34,296 nt of DNA from positions 610,741 through 645,036 of the forward strand of contig NW_014577145.1 in NCBI RefSeq assembly GCF_000485595.1. Direction: 5' to 3'. Shown here piece by piece: positions 19,437-29,988 of the stretch (within the stretch, counting starts at the first letter, position 1; each line of letters begins with the position of its first letter). The notes under the pieces were generated by a model. That model was not told where the DNA came from and did not search any database. It saw only the letters and a program-made list of their open reading frames with translations. The position numbers and the translations under genes were made by a program. Source of the DNA: Priapulus caudatus. Taxonomy: Eukaryota > Priapulida > Priapulimorpha > Priapulimorphida > Priapulidae.

Positions 19437-20735
19437 GCCATACACAAAACACACACGCCTCGATCGCGCACGCAGTCACATACTACGCACACACGAAGCC
19501 ACTCACACGCACACGCCCATCAACACAAAGGCATACGCCCACGCCACGCACGTCCATAGATACGCACACACGCTGCGCGCACATGCATGCATACCACACA
19601 TTACACGCACGCACACGCGCGCATGTACGCACACACTCACACTTACACGCACAGCACATTCATACGCATACTCACACTCACACTCACAGTCACACGCACA
19701 CTCCACTCACACCGCACACTCACAGTCACACGCCAACACGTACACTCACACTACACGCACACGCACGGCAAGCAAATTCATACGCACACTCACACTCACA
19801 CGCCACACTCACATCCACACGCACACTGCATACTCACAGCGCACCACTCACACGCACACTCACACTCACACTCACACTCACACGCACCACGCACACGCAC
19901 ACTCACACTCATACTCACACGCACCACTCACACTCACACTCACACGCACACGCACATTCACACGCCCCACACTCACCCTCACACGCAACACGCACACGCA
20001 CCATCAATCATCATATCACGCGCACACCTCACACGCACACGCACACTCACCGCACAACGCCACACATTCAATACTCACAGCACACTACACTCACAGCCAC
20101 ACTCATACTCACATCACAATCACACGCACACTCACTACTCACACGCCCCTCACACTTCCACACGCACACTCATACTCACACGCACACGTCCCACGCACAC
20201 ATCACACTCCTACTCACACGCCACACGCACACTCATTACTCACCACGCACACTCACACTCACACGGGCACACTCATACTCACGCGCACACTCACACGGCG
20301 ACACGCACACTCACACGCACACTCACACTCACACGCACCACGCTAACTTCATACGCACACTTACACTTCCACTCATAATGCACACGCACACTCACACGCA
20401 CCACTCTACACGCACACTCACACACACACTCACACTCACACTCACACTCACACTCACACTCACACGCACACTCACACTCACAGTCACACTCCACGCACAC
20501 GCACACTCACACTCACACTCACACGCACACTCACACTCGCACGCACACTCCCACTCACGCTCACATGCACACGCACACGCACAGTCGCACACTCACACTC
20601 ACACTCACACGCACACTCATGCTCATACTCACACTCACACGCACACTCCCACTCCCACGCACGCTCACATGCACACTCGCACTCGCACTCCCATGCACGC
20701 ACACTCACACGCACACGCGCGCGCGCGCGAATGCG
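19437..20735. repeat. CACACT/CACACG hexamer-type satellite array, copy 1
   Basis: About 1.3 kb of CACACT, CACACG and related words, ending in (CG)n at about 20718-20730. Long frames rich in His, Thr and Arg across it are a by-product of the composition and are not genes. The array is not the animal telomere repeat TTAGGG. Confidence 0.92.
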
Positions 20736-21544
20736 AGCCGTCGCTAAAAATCGTCGTCGTAAAAAATATATGTTATTATATGTTAATTGTGCGGCTAGGC
20801 GTTCAGTAAATTTTCATTTTACTGACTGCATGTTTTTCTGGATCAATAATTATTTTCAAGATGGTGACAAGGGGCCGATTGCTAGCTCGACCGTATACTA
20901 TATTACATAACCACGCCCATCCTGTCTCAGACCAGTGACTCACACTCATAGAAATAATATACTATAGTTAGTCTCTATCTATGTCTGTATATCTCTACGG
21001 TGTGTTTATATATTTCTATGCTCACGTCGCACGCGCGCAGATTACGCCGGTAACTTTTCCACTACTTCGTTTCTTCCTACTTCTTCTTCTTCTTCTTCTT
21101 ATTCTTATTCGTCTTCTGAAATGTGCATTTCTCATTATTAGTCCCACTCAAGTGGGGTCGCTGCAGTGGACTCTGCCACTATTTTTCTTCCCCTGTGCGT
21201 ATAGTATGTGGGTTTAGACGCCGACCGCATTTGAGCTCGATGGGCGATGAGTCAATGTCGATGGGGTCTGTGCGGTTCGTTATCTGTATGTGCCATTACC
21301 GCATAACGTACGTCTATAAAGCTGTGGTCCTGACGCAGAGGGAACTGACTCACGAGTGGCTTTCACTAAAGTTGGACTGCAACCAAACAGTAATAAAGAA
21401 TGAAAAGGGTTTCGAGTCAATTCCGACGCGTACTTTGTGGGTGCCTATGTCAGTGTCGATGACTTTACGGTAAAATGTCCAAGCAATATATGATCGTAAG
21501 GGTGAGACCATCGAAATTAACTATATACACTGATACTACATATT
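20736..21544. other. Spacer between array and LINE tail, duplicated at 24169-24985
   Basis: It holds a pyrimidine (CTT)n tract at about 21078-21118, the word aagatggtgacaag, and short unrelated frames. The whole segment recurs at 24169-24985 with many one-base differences. No gene is recognised. Confidence 0.6.
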
Positions 21545-21562
21545 TTTCTTCAGTGCGTTGTC

Positions 21563-22198
21563 TTGATGATTATTCAGAAACGTGTCCTTGATGACAGTAA
21601 CATACGACCAGATATCAAGCTGCTAGTTTATAAAGCAGTTGTCGTCCCCACCATTCCATATGGAGCTGAAACTTGGGCCACATACAGGAAGCACCTAAAA
21701 GCACTAGAAAGCACTAGGCGCACTAACGTTAGTATTCTCTTACAAGCCAAGACAACTAGCATCGAAGCGCAGTTAATACGTCACCAACTCCGCTGGGCTG
21801 GCCATGTCACCCGAATGCCTAGCCACAGACTTCCTAAGCAAGTCCTATATTCCCAGTTGCGACAAGGCGAACGTACAAGAGGAGGACTAAGAAAGTGCTA
21901 CAAGGATGTACTCAAAGCCAACCTAAAAAAGTGTAACATCGACCCTAGCACCTGGGAAACTGTTGCGCTTGATTGCCATCAATGGAGAAAAACTATATGG
22001 GAAGGCTCCCAACACTTTGAAGCCCAAAGGAGGCAGCATGAAATGGAGAATCACGAGCGACGGAAAGCACGTGCTGCAGACAGAATGAATTACTCTGACC
22101 CATTTATCAATCTCAACAACACCTGCATAAATTGTAACAAGACATGTGGATCCAGGATTGGTTTCGTCAGTCATCTGAGGACCCACAGACATCCATAG
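21563..22198 (+). pseudogene. Non-LTR retrotransposon (LINE) ORF2 C-terminal fragment
   Basis: The frame covers the end of a LINE reverse-transcriptase protein downstream of the catalytic domain: LLVYKAVVVPTIPYGAETWA, then QLIRHQLRWAGHVTRMPSHR, LYSQLRQGERTRGG, and a tail ending in a classical zinc finger of pattern C-X2-C-X12-H-X3-H. Endonuclease and RT core are absent, as in a 5'-truncated insertion. Compared with what I recall of such proteins, roughly 15-20 residues seem missing after HLKALES. It is uninterrupted for 211 codons. It lies immediately upstream of ankyrin gene 2, same strand. Confidence 0.85.
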
Positions 22199-22288
22199 CC
22201 TTCCCATGGAAGACAATACGCTGATACTATATGTAGGCCCTGTACTGGACGTATATAGATATCTAAAGGTGTGACGCACAGAGATCAA

Positions 22289-23347
22289 ATGTCCCACGAG
22301 TTACACATCGCAGACGATAAACGACTATCACACCCTTGTCCAAATGACAAAGAGTTGGAAAGGTGTAAATACCACGCGGCTCGATTTGACTGGCTGGACA
22401 TCGTGCGCCTGCTACTGGAGGCAGGCGCCAATCCCAACGTCGCCAATACGGTGAGCGGTACGACGCAGCTGATGATGGTGGTGATGGATGGCGAGGAGGC
22501 GGTGGTGCAGATGCTGCTCTCACGCGGCGCCCACGCCAATGCCGCGGACTCGTACGGAGAGACCTCCCTGCACCAGGCGGTTCGCTCTGGTCTCCTGAAC
22601 ATCATGCGCCTGCTACTAGAGGCCGGCGCAGACCCCAACGTCGCCGAGACACAGACCGGGGAGACGCCGCTGATGATGGCGGTGTGTCGCGGCAAGGAGA
22701 CGGCGGTGCGGATGCTGCTCTCACACGTCGCCGACGCCAACGCCGCGGATTCTCACGGACAGACCTCCCTGCACATCGTGGCTCGCTCTGGCCAGCTGGA
22801 CATCGTGCGCCTGCTACTGGAGGCCGGTGCAGATCCAAACGTCGCCACGAATGACAGTGGTGAGACGCCGCTGATGATGGCAGTGTTGGAGGGCGATGAG
22901 GCGGTGGTGCAAATGCTGCTCTCACACGTCGCCGACGCCAACGCCGCGGATTCTCACGGACAGACCTCCCTGCACATCGTGGCTCGCTCTGGCCAGCTGG
23001 ACATCGTGCGCCTGCTACTGGAGGCCGGTGCAGATCCAAACGTCGCCACGAATGACAGTGGTGAGACGCCGCTGATGATGGCAGTGTTGGAGGGCGATGA
23101 GGCGGTGGTGCAAATGCTGCTCTCACACGTCGCCGACGCCAACGCCGCGGATTCTCACGGACAGACCTCCCTGCACATCGTGGCTCGCTCTGGCCAGCTG
23201 GACATCGTGCGCCTGCTACTGGAGGCCGGTGCAGATCCAAACGTCGCCACGAATGACAGTGGTGAGACGCCGCTGATGATGGCAGTGTTGGAGGGCGATG
23301 AGGCGGTGGTGCAAATGCTGCTCTCACACGGCGCCGATCCAAACGCC
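22289..23347 (+). CDS. Ankyrin-repeat gene 2, large exon (cut by the assembly gap)
   Basis: The reading frame starts at ATG 22289 (MSHELHIADDKRLSHPCPND); the frame extends upstream only to a GTG. About ten ankyrin repeats follow in the same two-repeat period as gene 1: LDIVRLLLEAGADPNVA, then ETPLMMAVLEGDEAVVQMLL. The first repeat (YHAARFDWLDIVRLLLEAGA) begins directly after a non-ankyrin leader of about 25 residues. The frame is open until the run of N at 23348. Its 3' continuation is most likely the sequence from about 26377 onward. The 22289 start is uncertain; an acceptor-like gcacag at 22276-22281 would allow an upstream exon. Function is as inferred for gene 1. Confidence 0.82.
22712..23314 (+). 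repeat. Three identical tandem 201-bp coding units
   Basis: Units start at 22712, 22913 and 23114 and appear identical base for base. Each encodes 67 residues, that is two ankyrin repeats, and a fourth start follows at 23315. The noisy second copy of this region (around 26140-26340) contains a single unit only. Confidence 0.9.
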
Positions 23348-23357
23348 NNNNNNNNNN
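23348..23357. other. Assembly gap (10 N)
   Basis: Ten undetermined bases interrupt an open ankyrin frame and are followed by the hexamer array. The join is therefore between unrelated parts of a repeated block, and distance and order across it are not reliable. Confidence 0.95.
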
Positions 23358-24168
23358 TTATTATTGCACGCGCACACTCACCTCACACGAAGCACACGCA
23401 CACGATCCAACACCGCACACTCACTACTCACACGCACTCAAGACACTCTACCACAGCACACTACATAGCAACTCTCCACAGTCACAATCACACGCACACT
23501 CATACTCACACGCACCTCACACTTCCACACGGCACACTCATACTTCACACGCACACTCCACGCACAATCACACTCCTACTCACACGCCACACGCACACTC
23601 ATCACTCACACGCACACTCACACTCACACACGGGCATCACTCATACTCACGCGCACACTCACACGCACACGCCACACTCACACGCACACTCACACTCACA
23701 CGGCAACACGCTACAACTTCATACGCACACTTACACTCACACTCATAATGCACACGCACACTCACACGCACCACTCTACACTCGCACACTCACACGTCGC
23801 ACTCACGCCACACTCACATGCACACACTGCACACTACACTCACACGCAGCCTCACACCACCACCTTCACCACTCACACTCACACTCACACTCACACTCAC
23901 ACGCACACTCACACTCACAGTCACACTCCCACGCACACGCACACTCACACTCACACTCACACGCACACTCACACTCGCACGCACACTCACTCACGCTCAC
24001 ATGCACACGCACACGCACAGTCGCACACTCACACTCACACTCAACACGCACACTCATGCTCATACTCACACTCACACGCACACTCCCACTCCACGCACGC
24101 TCACATGCACACTCGCACTCGCACTCATGCACGCACCTCACACGCACACGCGCGCGCGCGCGAATGCG
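23358..24168. repeat. CACACT/CACACG array, copy 2 (after the gap)
   Basis: From about 23740 it matches the end of copy 1 nearly word for word, through (CG)n and gaatgcgagccgtcgctaaa, with frequent lost or added bases. The His/Thr-rich frames are artefacts of composition. Confidence 0.88.
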
Positions 24169-26376
24169 AGCCGTCGCTAAAAATCGTCGTCGTAAAATAT
24201 ATGTTATTATATGTTAATTGTGCGGCTAGGCGTTCAGTAAATTTCATTTTCTGACTGCCATGTTTTTCTGGATCAATATATTTTCAAGATGGTGACAAGG
24301 GCGATTGCTAGCTCGACCGTATACTATATTACATAACCACGCCCATCCTGTCTCAGACCAGTGACTCACACTCATAGAAATAATATACTATAGTTAGTCT
24401 CTATCTATGTCTGTATATCTCTACGGGTGTGTTTATATATTTCTATGCTCACGTCGCACGCGCGCAGATTACGCCGGTAACTTTTCACTACTTCGTTTCT
24501 TCCTACTTCTTCTTCTTCTTCTTCTTATTCTTTATCGTCTTCTGAAATGGCATTTCTCATTATTAGTCCCACTCAAGTGGCGGTCGCTGCAGTGGACTCT
24601 GCCACTATTTTTCTTCCCTGTGCGTATAGTATGTGGAGTTTCAGACGCCCGACCGCATTTGAGCTCGATGGGCGAGTGATCATGTCGATGGGGTCTTGCG
24701 GTTCGTTATCTGTATGTGCCTATTACCGCATAACGTACGTCTATAAAGCTGTGGTCCTGACGCAGAGGAACTGACTCACGAGTGGCTTTCACTAAGTTTG
24801 GACTGCAACCAAACAGTAATAAGAATGAAAAGGGTTTCGAGTCAATTCCGACGCGTACTTTGTGGGTGCCTATGGTCAGTGTCGATGACTTTACGGTAAA
24901 TATGCCAGCAATATATGATCGTAAGGGTGAGACCATCGAAATTAACTATATCTACACTGATACTACATATTTTTCTTCAGTGCGTTGTCTTGAATGCAAT
25001 TATTCAGAAACGTGTCCTTGATGACAGTAACATACCGACCAGATAATCAAGCTGCCTAGCTTTTATAAAGCAGTTGTCGTCCCACCATTCCATATGGAGC
25101 TGAAACTTGGGCCACTACAGGAAGCACTAAAAGCACTAGAAAGCACTAGGCGCACTAACGTTAGTATTCTCTTACAAGCAAGACAACTAGCATCGAAGCG
25201 CATGTAATACGTCACCAACTCCGCTGGGCTGCGCATGTCACCCGAATGCCTAGCCACAGACTTCCTAAGCCAGTCCTATATTCCAGTTGCGACAAGGCGG
25301 ACGTACAAGAGGAGGACTAAGAAAGTGCTTACAAGGATGTACTCAAAGCAACTAAAAAAGTGTAACATCGACCCTAGCACCTGGGAAACTGTTTGCCGCT
25401 TGATTGCCATCAATGGAGAAAAAACTATTATGGAAGGCTCCCAACACTTTTGAAGGCCCAAAGGAGCAGCATGAAATGGAGAATCACGAGCGACGGAAAG
25501 GCACGTGCTGCAACAGAATGAATTACTCTGACCCATTTATCATCTCAACAACACCTGCCATAAATTGTACAAGACATGTGGATCCAGGATTGGTTTCGTC
25601 AGTCATCTGAGGACCCACAGAACATCCATAGCTTCCCATGGAAGACAATACGCTGAACTATATGTAGGCCCTGTACTGGACGTATATAGATATCTAAAGT
25701 GTGACGCACAGAGATCAAATGTCCCACGAGTTACACATCGCAGACGATAAACGACTATCACACCTTGTCCAAATGACAAGAGTTGGAAAGTGTAAATACC
25801 ACGCGGCTCGATTTGACTGGCTGGACATCGTGCGCTGCTACTGCGAGGCAGGCGCCAATCCAACGTCGCAATACGGTGAGCGTACGACGCAGCTATGATG
25901 GTGGTGATGGATGGCGAGAGGCGGTGTGCAGATGCTGCTCTCACGCGGCGCCCACGCCAATGCGCGGACTCGTACGGAGAGACCTCCTGCCACAGGCGGT
26001 TCGCTCTGGTCTCCTGAACATCATGCGCCTGCTACTAGAGCGCGGCGCAGACCCCACGTCGCCGAGAACACAGACCGGGAGACGCCGCTGATGATGGCGG
26101 TGTGTCGCGCAAAGAGACGGCGGTGCGGATGGCTGCTCTCACACGTCGCCGACGCCAACGCCGGATTCTCACGCGACAGACCTCCCTGCACATCGTGGCT
26201 CGCTCTGGCCAGCTGCGACATCGTGTGCGCCTGCTACTGGAGGCCGGTGCAGACCAAACGTCGCCACGAATGACAGTGGTGAGACGCGCTGATGATGGCA
26301 GTGTTGGAGGGCGAGAGGCGGTCGTGCAGATGCTGCTCTCACACGGCGCGATCAAACGCCGCCTGCGACGGAAGAA
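24169..26376 (+). repeat. Second, error-like copy of 20736-23347
   Basis: The order is the same as before the gap: spacer (24169-24985), LINE tail (about 24986-25625), start of the ankyrin exon (ATG 25719) and ankyrin repeats to about 26360. Compared with the first copy it differs mainly by single-base losses, often in homopolymers (cacaccctt to cacacctt, gacaaagag to gacaagag), and by single inserted bases. The 211-codon LINE frame and the ankyrin frame of the first copy are broken into fragments here. This pattern suggests unpolished long-read sequence rather than ancient decay. Confidence 0.8.
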
Positions 26377-26427
26377 AGGGGGAGTTACACCGCGTTACAC
26401 TGCTTCTGCGCTCAACTTCATACCGAG
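25719..26427 (+). pseudogene. Ankyrin gene 2 large exon, noisy copy and its 3' end
   Basis: The segment retains recognisable ankyrin text in all three frames but no continuous reading frame. Its last part, from about 26377, has no counterpart before the gap and supplies the exon end: YTALHCFCAQLHTE followed by the donor GAG|GTATAA at 26427/26428. This is the place and phase of the gene 1 donor. I read it as the missing 3' end of gene 2, with probable base errors. Confidence 0.65.
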
Positions 26428-26836
26428 GTATAACTACGGGCTTACGTTTCGGAATGATTGGACCGAATTTTAGCATAGTCCTATGCGATTTCTTATAGCA
26501 TGGTATCAGTAATAGTAATCGGTTAACAGTAATAATAGATCTGGTTAAATTAGTTTCAAGCAGTTACACTACTCTGCAATCTACTCGAGACCGAGGTGAA
26601 ACTGCGGCGTGCGTTGTGAACGGGGGAGACAATTTTAGCGATGTTCCAATGGATTTTTGTCTAGATAATAAAGGTAATCAGTAATAGTAATTGATTATAG
26701 TTAATAATTAATAATAGTAATAGTTTAGTAATCAGCAACAGTAAGAAAGTAGTATGTTGGTCGGAGAAACTGTTCTTTTAAGAAACGAACATAAAATTCG
26801 AATTGTTAAAGATCTCTGTTTCTTTCGTTCACACAG
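26428..26836 (+). other. Intron of ankyrin gene 2
   Basis: It is homologous to the gene 1 intron but has two rather than three copies of the boundary repeat (near 26388 and 26557). In the second copy the donor GT is kept (accgag|gtgaaa at 26595/26596). It ends ttctttcgttcacacag, close to the gene 1 acceptor. Confidence 0.7.
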
Positions 26837-27445
26837 ATGATTACTCACCTCTTGAAACCACGGAGCTGACCGAACCTCGTCGATTGTAACAAGAGGACGC
26901 CGCTCGCTATAATAAGCAGCAAGGCGGAGGAGAGAAGCCTCGGATTGCGTATGGGAAGAGCACACGCAGCACCAGCAGAACTCGCGGCGTCAGTGGTACA
27001 AGCGGCGTCAGTGGTACAAGCGGCGTCAGCTCTCCTACAGACATGCGAGTCCGCCGGCGTATTTCTACAGGTTAACACGCGTGACAGCAAGGGCGACACC
27101 CCGCTGCACAGCTTCTGTAGGGTGATGCTCGCATGCAAAGACGATGTTTACGTGCGAGAGAGGGAGGGGTGCTTGCAGATAGTGCACGCGCTGCTGTTCA
27201 ACCACGGTGCACACGTCGACGTGGTGAACGCACGGGGAGAGACGCCGTACGAACTCCGGATTTACCCGACGCGTTTCCGTGGCAACGTGGAGTCGAGCGA
27301 CGAGATACATGGCAGAATGAGCGCCCAGTATCATTCGCTGAAGTGCCACTGCACGCGTGTTATCGTCAGACACAGCGTTGCATACGAGAACAGGCTGCCT
27401 CCGAGTCTCATAGAATTTGTCAGGGCACACGCTACACCAATGTAG
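26837..27445 (+). CDS. Ankyrin-repeat/SOCS-box-like gene 2, terminal exon
   Basis: The exon is collinear with gene 1 9424-9975. It begins MITHLLK, has a one-base insertion then a one-base loss at about 26860-26872 that cancel, and continues NKRTPLAII into a linker with a tandem SVVQAA motif (18-bp DNA repeat at 26985-27026). The last ankyrin repeat (GDTPLHSFCRVM, HALLFNHGAHVDVVNARGET) is followed by the SOCS-box-like end: SLKCHCTRVI at 27335-27364 and LPPSLIEFV at 27395-27421. The stop is TAG at 27443-27445. The conservation of this tail between paralogues, while the linker varies, supports a functional C-terminal motif. The paired indels may be sequencing errors continuing from the preceding noisy block. 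Confidence 0.82.
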
Positions 27446-28087
27446 GCGACACTAAGCGTGTTAACTGAGGAAGCCCATGTAGGATCGGAGATGCGATAAC
27501 CCAGAAGATATTATCAATACTTAGTAGATCTATGTTCTAATTGTTGCACGTGTTGGCAGACGTGTTTCGATCATTGCAATGTAAAATCGAGTATATGTAG
27601 TAACACTATTCAGTTTATATGGAAATGTGTAGATTATCAGTATGATGCCATGATGAATTGGCGCGATTTAATAACCACGAGTACAAATGTAAAAAGTTTG
27701 GAAATCATTTTGCTCTGTAAAAAAACTATAAATGCTTAGTTGGGTTCTGAATATTTATAAAATGAACAATAAAACAACTATTTTACCATGAAATGCATGC
27801 AATTCGGAAAGTAGTTATTACCACCAGAATCACATATTTGATGTGCTCCTGCTACCGCCCACTACCAAAAAATATAATCATTAATGACCCACTGTTCTGA
27901 CATATAGTCAACGCAGATATCTTTTTTGAATAACTGGAATGCTTCCACACCATGCGTGCATGCCACGCGACACTCGACGCGACATCTGGCGGTCATATAT
28001 CATAACATCTCCCCTCTTTAATGAAAATTTACATTTCCTGCGTGAGTGCTTCATAGGTATGCACTAGAAGTGTATATGTAACTCAAA
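27446..28087 (+). other. 3' flank of gene 2, shared with gene 1
   Basis: It matches 9976-10749, then jumps across the hAT insertion to 11674-11690. AATAAA at 27768-27773 is the likely polyadenylation signal. Similarity ends right after tgtatatgtaactcaaa, marking the edge of the duplicated segment. Confidence 0.75.
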
Positions 28088-28272
28088 CCCCACCCATTAA
28101 GGGTTTTGCGCAAATGGGGTTAGGCTCTAGCTTTGTCAGCAGGTGGCGCAGCGGGAGTTAGAAGTGTTACAACGATTGCGCAATCAACCGGTCAGTTGGA
28201 AAGATACAGGAATCACGAATACCCGATCGATCGTATCGTCATAGCGATATAACCAAGTTAAAATGCCTTCGT

Positions 28273-29003
28273 AAAGTCTGCAGCGATCACTTTAGAGAGG
28301 CTGAATATACTAGCACACTTTTAAGTAAGTGTAATATCGAAAATAGCTTATAAACATTAGTTATTAGCTCATTTTGACTTTGAGGTTTGCAGTAGTTTTC
28401 TTGCGTATTCCATGCAGTCTAGATTATAAAAAAACAACTGTTAGTGTTATCATTGACATCTGCATTGACATGCAGCTTTTATCGCTACAGAGGAGTATAA
28501 TATTATAATAGGACAATGTCAGTGACAACGTTCAGCTGGTAATTAGTAAATAATCGAGGCCAGGTGTCTCTAGTACGAGGTAGCAGTACCTGGTACCAGG
28601 TACTTGCATGGCTACCAGGTACCAGGTACCGGCATTTATTCTACATGTTTTATTATTGTTATATTGAGATTAGCTCGATCTCGAGTGCTATAGCCCTTCG
28701 TTGTCACCACGCATTTTTTTAATAACATATTTTCATTAACGGTTTCTTAAATATGTCTTATTTTTAGACGAAAGAGAGAGACTCATAGTTGACGCTGCTG
28801 TAATGTGCATGTAAACACAGCCGTCAATGCTCAAAGGAAAATCCCAACTTATGCAGAGACATTGTTACGGATAGACGTATCGCATCTAAGAGGATTCATG
28901 TAGAGAGGGTCATTGGTCTAAGCAAGACATTTAAAATATTAAAAGAGACTGCCCATCAGAAGATTTCTCTCGGTGGAAGAATTGTTATTGCGTGTGCTTC
29001 ATG
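28273..29003 (+). pseudogene. THAP-domain plus DDE transposase relic (ISL2EU/Harbinger-like)
   Basis: Two pieces of one transposase type lie about 550 bp apart. At 28273-28308 KVCSDHFREAEY matches the end of the zinc-binding THAP domain (C-X2-H then F), followed by a donor-like ag|gtaagt-type site (ttaagtaagt). At about 28826-29003 the frame reads LKGKSQL, then RIASKRIHVERVIGLSKTFK and ILKET, the C-terminal signature of the DDE_Tnp_4 superfamily. A stop follows TFKIL by about 20 codons. The catalytic middle is absent. THAP plus this nuclease is the combination used by ISL2EU-type elements. I found no terminal repeats. Confidence 0.7.
28583..28632. repeat. Cluster of palindromic GGTACC words
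   Basis: GGTACC or near versions occur five times in 50 bp (cctggtaccaggtac and accaggtaccaggtaccgg), so the segment can pair with itself in several registers. No function is evident. Confidence 0.6.
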
Positions 29004-29988
29004 ATTTCCAACTTTAGGCGAGCTATGTCAGCAGTAATGCCTAGTATCTGTAGTAAATGGCTGCACTTTAAAAATAAAGATATTGTAAACCCTGCTCCAG
29101 TTCATTGCAGTCAAACAGTCAGACAGAGACATAGTAGTGTTTTACGCTGATCGTGCTTTTATGTTTACTAGACTAACGTAGCCTATCGGCCCAGAACATC
29201 AGTACAGTACAGTGTGGTCAGATACAGGTCGGGATGATCAGCAGTGATCAACAGTGATCAGATTCAGCCAGATCGGGGCGATCAGGTTCTAAAACAATAG
29301 GAAACCTTTAAATGGTCATTAGACAGTTACACTATAAATGAATCAACATAACATATGGAGACTTAAATGTACATTGTACGGATTACTAATTACTACATGC
29401 TAGGTCAAAATACAGTGACATTATTTCTAGAGAATTTCTCTGAGCAAAGACTCGGTCTTCATCTGACAACATCAATGGTTTACAAACGGTGGCATTTTGG
29501 CTTTATAATGTCTAAATACTCACAAACACGTATGACCTATTTCTGTTACATAACAGGTAAATGTTGCAGTATGAGAAGGATTTACGGCTGTAATTCACCG
29601 GATAAAAACCATCCAACCGTCCCTTCCGTTCAACTCTATTTCCTGGTAAATTACCGCGCGAGAGTGTATAAATCCGAGATTAACGCAAAATAGTGCCAAC
29701 GGACACTACATTCATCCTCCTTAAGATCTCCAGAGTTTAAGAACTACTTAAACATTTATAATAGACATGAAACAAACATAACGTAGGTGGTTTTTACCCT
29801 TTAATCTACGAATGAATAACCCTTTAATATTAAAATGGTAATGACCCTTTAATACCAAATGGTTGTCTGGAGCCTTAAGGTTCACCTTCTACACCACCAA
29901 CTTTATGTATACTACACCATACATACTGGCAAGAACATATTTACATACCCTAGATCTACACTATTACTAGGCACATCAACTGTACTAA
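29004..29988. other. Intergenic; one unrecognised open frame
   Basis: A 108-codon frame (29367-29693) starts at ATG but shows no domain, signal or membrane pattern I recognise and is probably fortuitous. Repeats of gtgatcag-like words lie at 29231-29285. Confidence 0.45.

Noticed and set aside
19437-20735. Possible telomeric or CRISPR-like array
   Set aside because: The unit is not TTAGGG, there are no spacers of regular length, and the context is eukaryotic.
19379-20809. Open frame of 476 codons rich in His, Thr and Arg
   Set aside because: It lies on a CACACT/CACACG simple array, where several overlapping frames on both strands are equally open; no start context, domain or non-repetitive core.
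22602-23342. Minus-strand frame of 246 codons (and similar ones at 7555-8798)
   Set aside because: These are antisense shadows of GC-rich ankyrin repeats; they mirror the repeat period and have no recognisable fold.
23370-24254. Apparent fusion of ankyrin protein to a His/Thr-rich tail
   Set aside because: The join passes through the run of N and into the hexamer array, so it is a product of the gap.
29367-29693. 108-codon frame as a host gene
   Set aside because: No signal peptide, membrane segment, motif or splice context that I can recognise; AT-rich DNA gives such frames by chance.
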